A DNA stretch of 64,000 nt from Phocoena phocoena (Eukaryota > Chordata > Mammalia > Artiodactyla > Phocoenidae): the NCBI RefSeq assembly GCF_963924675.1, contig NC_089239.1, forward strand, positions 30,279,818 through 30,343,817, given 5' to 3'. Both the position numbers and the translations under genes were made by a program. Below the pieces are notes generated by a model. That model did not search any database. It saw only the letters and a program-made list of their open reading frames with translations, and was not told where the DNA came from. Below, piece after piece: positions 61,800 through 64,000 of the stretch. Positions within the stretch are counted from its first letter, which is position 1; every line of letters starts with the position of its first letter.

Positions 61800-64000
61800 G
61801 TAACAAAACAGACTCTGCTGAAGCTTTGGTAAGAGTAGGGTGCCTGAGGCCTTACAGGGGTCCAGTGTTCACAGCAACATCCGCACCACCTCTGCCCTGA
61901 GCAGGGGTCTCGTGGGAAACCTGAGAAGTCCTGCAGCCACTGACTCAGTAGTTCTCCACAGCAGCTCTCAGTTAGATGACATGAAGTCAAGGGCGTTTCA
62001 AGCGCTTGAAAGCCTCTTTGTTCCAGCACTGAAGATGATTTAGGCAAATTTACTAGCAGTTTCTAGATCTAGGTAACAAAAAAACGAGGCATTATTCTAC
62101 TAAATCTTGGTCTCCAAAACTCCTCTACTTTCAGCAAAAATTAGCATCCTAAGATACTGATATAAGAGCCATGTCAAAGTTATAGGGGCAGAGGGATTGG
62201 TCGGGGTGGGGGGGTCTCCTTGAAAGGCTTGCCCTGAGTCCGAGAGACCTCCAACCCGCTGCCCCGCCCAGCCTTGACGATGCCCCTGAAGGCTCCATGC
62301 CAACCTCGGGCTATCCTCTTCCTTTTCAACATCTGCTCTCCTAAAGTAGAACTTTAAACACAGGGGTCAGGGTGGCACTGCAGTGAGTGAGTGCACCCCC
62401 CGCATTCTGCATGCGAACGTGGGTCACAGGTACAGGCACAGACGTATATCTCCGGGACGTGTAGATCTAAGAAGGGATGAACAACTTAATGCTCTGCATC
62501 AAGAGGATTGTCTTACCTTTTCCTGAGAATTCAGGGTCTCAAGGGTTGGGAAGGAGTAGGAAAGTAGACAGATGCGTGATTGGGGACAGTCCTCACATAA
62601 GGAGCGGTGGTCCACTTAATCCCATCCCTGTTATTCCTCTCAAATTCCTTGCGGAGTGTGGGGTAGTGGATATATTTCACTATATTCTGCATTCACACAC
62701 GCAGAATATTACTATTCTGGTTACAGGTAAAAACGCAGATGAAAACCTTGAATAGACAGCCTCAAACACTTAGGACTAACGTGATCCCATGATTTTCCTT
62801 CCAAAGCCTGCTCTGACCATCAGATCCTTAAGGCTTAGTGCCTTAAGCTTTCAACCCCTGCGATACTTCTTTTGTCTTTCTTTCAGTCGTGCTTTCTCTC
62901 TGGCTCTCACTTACGAAGCCTCTCCCTCATCCTTGTGCCAGTACTCTATGTTGAGGGCTAGTTGACTCTTCCCTGGACTATCTCGCAGCCAAGGTTACTG
63001 GCCTATGACTTCTTGGAGGTCAAAGGCTATCGGACCTTTTTTCTTTGTATGCCTGCTTCCCAGTAAGGGCCCCACATTCAGTGGATGCTTACAGATATCC
63101 ATTAGCGATTGCCTCGTGAGCAGTAAGGGGTTAAATTCAAGTTAATGCATTTGATTTTCGGCTGAATTCAATGGACTTTTGTTGAATGTCCATGAATGCC
63201 CTATACTGATCTGAAGCTATTCAAGAATTGGCTTTTATGTTCCAGAATAGGAAAATCTAGAAGTGTTTGTTGGGAGACCTCTCTTAATGCCAGCAAAGAG
63301 CTTAAGAAGCTGTCAGGGGAAAGGTGCACTTTGTAACATACAGGGACGGCTCAGAATCAAGCCACTTTCGAAACTGAGCCCCTCATTGTGTATGACCCCA
63401 CCCCCGAGCACTAATATATTAGGACGTAAGTCAAATACTATTCAATGCTTTTAACAAGGATGCTTGTTTAGCCTTTAAGAATCTTAACGTATGCAGTGAT
63501 TCCTGCAGCAGATTGCAACCTCAAAGACCAGAGCCAGGGAGAGAGGCAGTGAGCGCAGCTCCAGGATGCAAGAGATACTGACATGGGTACTGTTTGCATG
63601 TTACATATGTAGGAATATTGTTCCCTTCCCCCAGAAAAATATCCTGTCTAATAATTTCCTTGATGTACATTATCCTTTGGATCTGTATTTCAGTTCCACT
63701 TTTGAAAGACACACATAACACACACACATATAGAAAGAGAGATATCTCTAAAAAGTTTCTTCTACTCTAGGAAAACCAGCAGAAGACTAATATTAAATAA
63801 AAACTGACCTCTGTCATCAGTGTTAGCAGATAATAAGGATCGAGAAAGACCCAGAAGAGCTGGGGCGTGTGTGCCCTGGCGTGGGGGCAGGGCTGCCCAC
63901 GGCTAGCCTTTCGTTACTCAGATGCACTCAATATTGTCCGATTTTACAGCAATGCCCCAAATCCAAATTTTTGTGTGAAAGCAGATTTTTAAGAAATCAA
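61800..64000. other. Intergenic or intronic, nothing recognised
   Basis: No beta-defensin cysteine pattern, splice-bounded coding exon or clear repeat family was recognised on either strand. If the exon at 61712 is real, this is its intron. Confidence 0.4.

Overview
The window is nuclear DNA from a mammal, most likely a cetacean. It is dominated by interspersed repeats. At least five insertions belong to the tRNA-derived CHR SINE families of whales and their relatives, most with visible target-site duplications, and there are MIR, MLT1, hAT and L1 copies of ordinary mammalian type. No prokaryotic-style gene organisation is present.

The host genes all belong to families that sit together in the human 8p23.1 beta-defensin region. 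In order they are: the last exon of a DEFB1 orthologue (3587-3735, +); a decayed two-exon beta-defensin of the TAP/LAP/BNBD type (22711-23927, +); a stray copy of a FAM90A 3' flank (about 24539-25137); a five-exon KRAB zinc-finger gene of the ZNF705 type with eight C2H2 fingers (35950-40058, +); a FAM90A gene with an open reading frame over four coding exons (48251-50875, +); a broken, N-terminally truncated USP17-like deubiquitinase (53140-54112, -); and a possible DEFB108-like signal-peptide exon (61712-61799, +).

Between these genes lie large repeat blocks. 1-830 is an antisense L1. 4885-12440 holds three copies of one LTR family, two of them in inverted orientation. 13080-13852 is a 0.77-kb purine tract. 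27108-32459 is an endogenous class I retrovirus with two LTRs, a tRNA-Phe-type primer site, frameshifted gag-pro-pol and a small env TM remnant, inserted into an older L1 with the 5-bp duplication GAAAC. 42288-47990 is a diverged tandem array. 55880-58260 is an antisense L1 that keeps its 5' end and lacks its 3' end. 59585-60592 is a minisatellite of exactly twelve 84-bp units.

The picture is of a fast-evolving defensin-cluster segment. ZNF705-like and FAM90A remain open, the defensin and USP17-like copies are in varied states of decay, and duplication or gene conversion has acted between 24.5 kb and 50.9 kb. All alignments were made by eye. Family names rest on recognised motifs and remembered family features, not on a database search.
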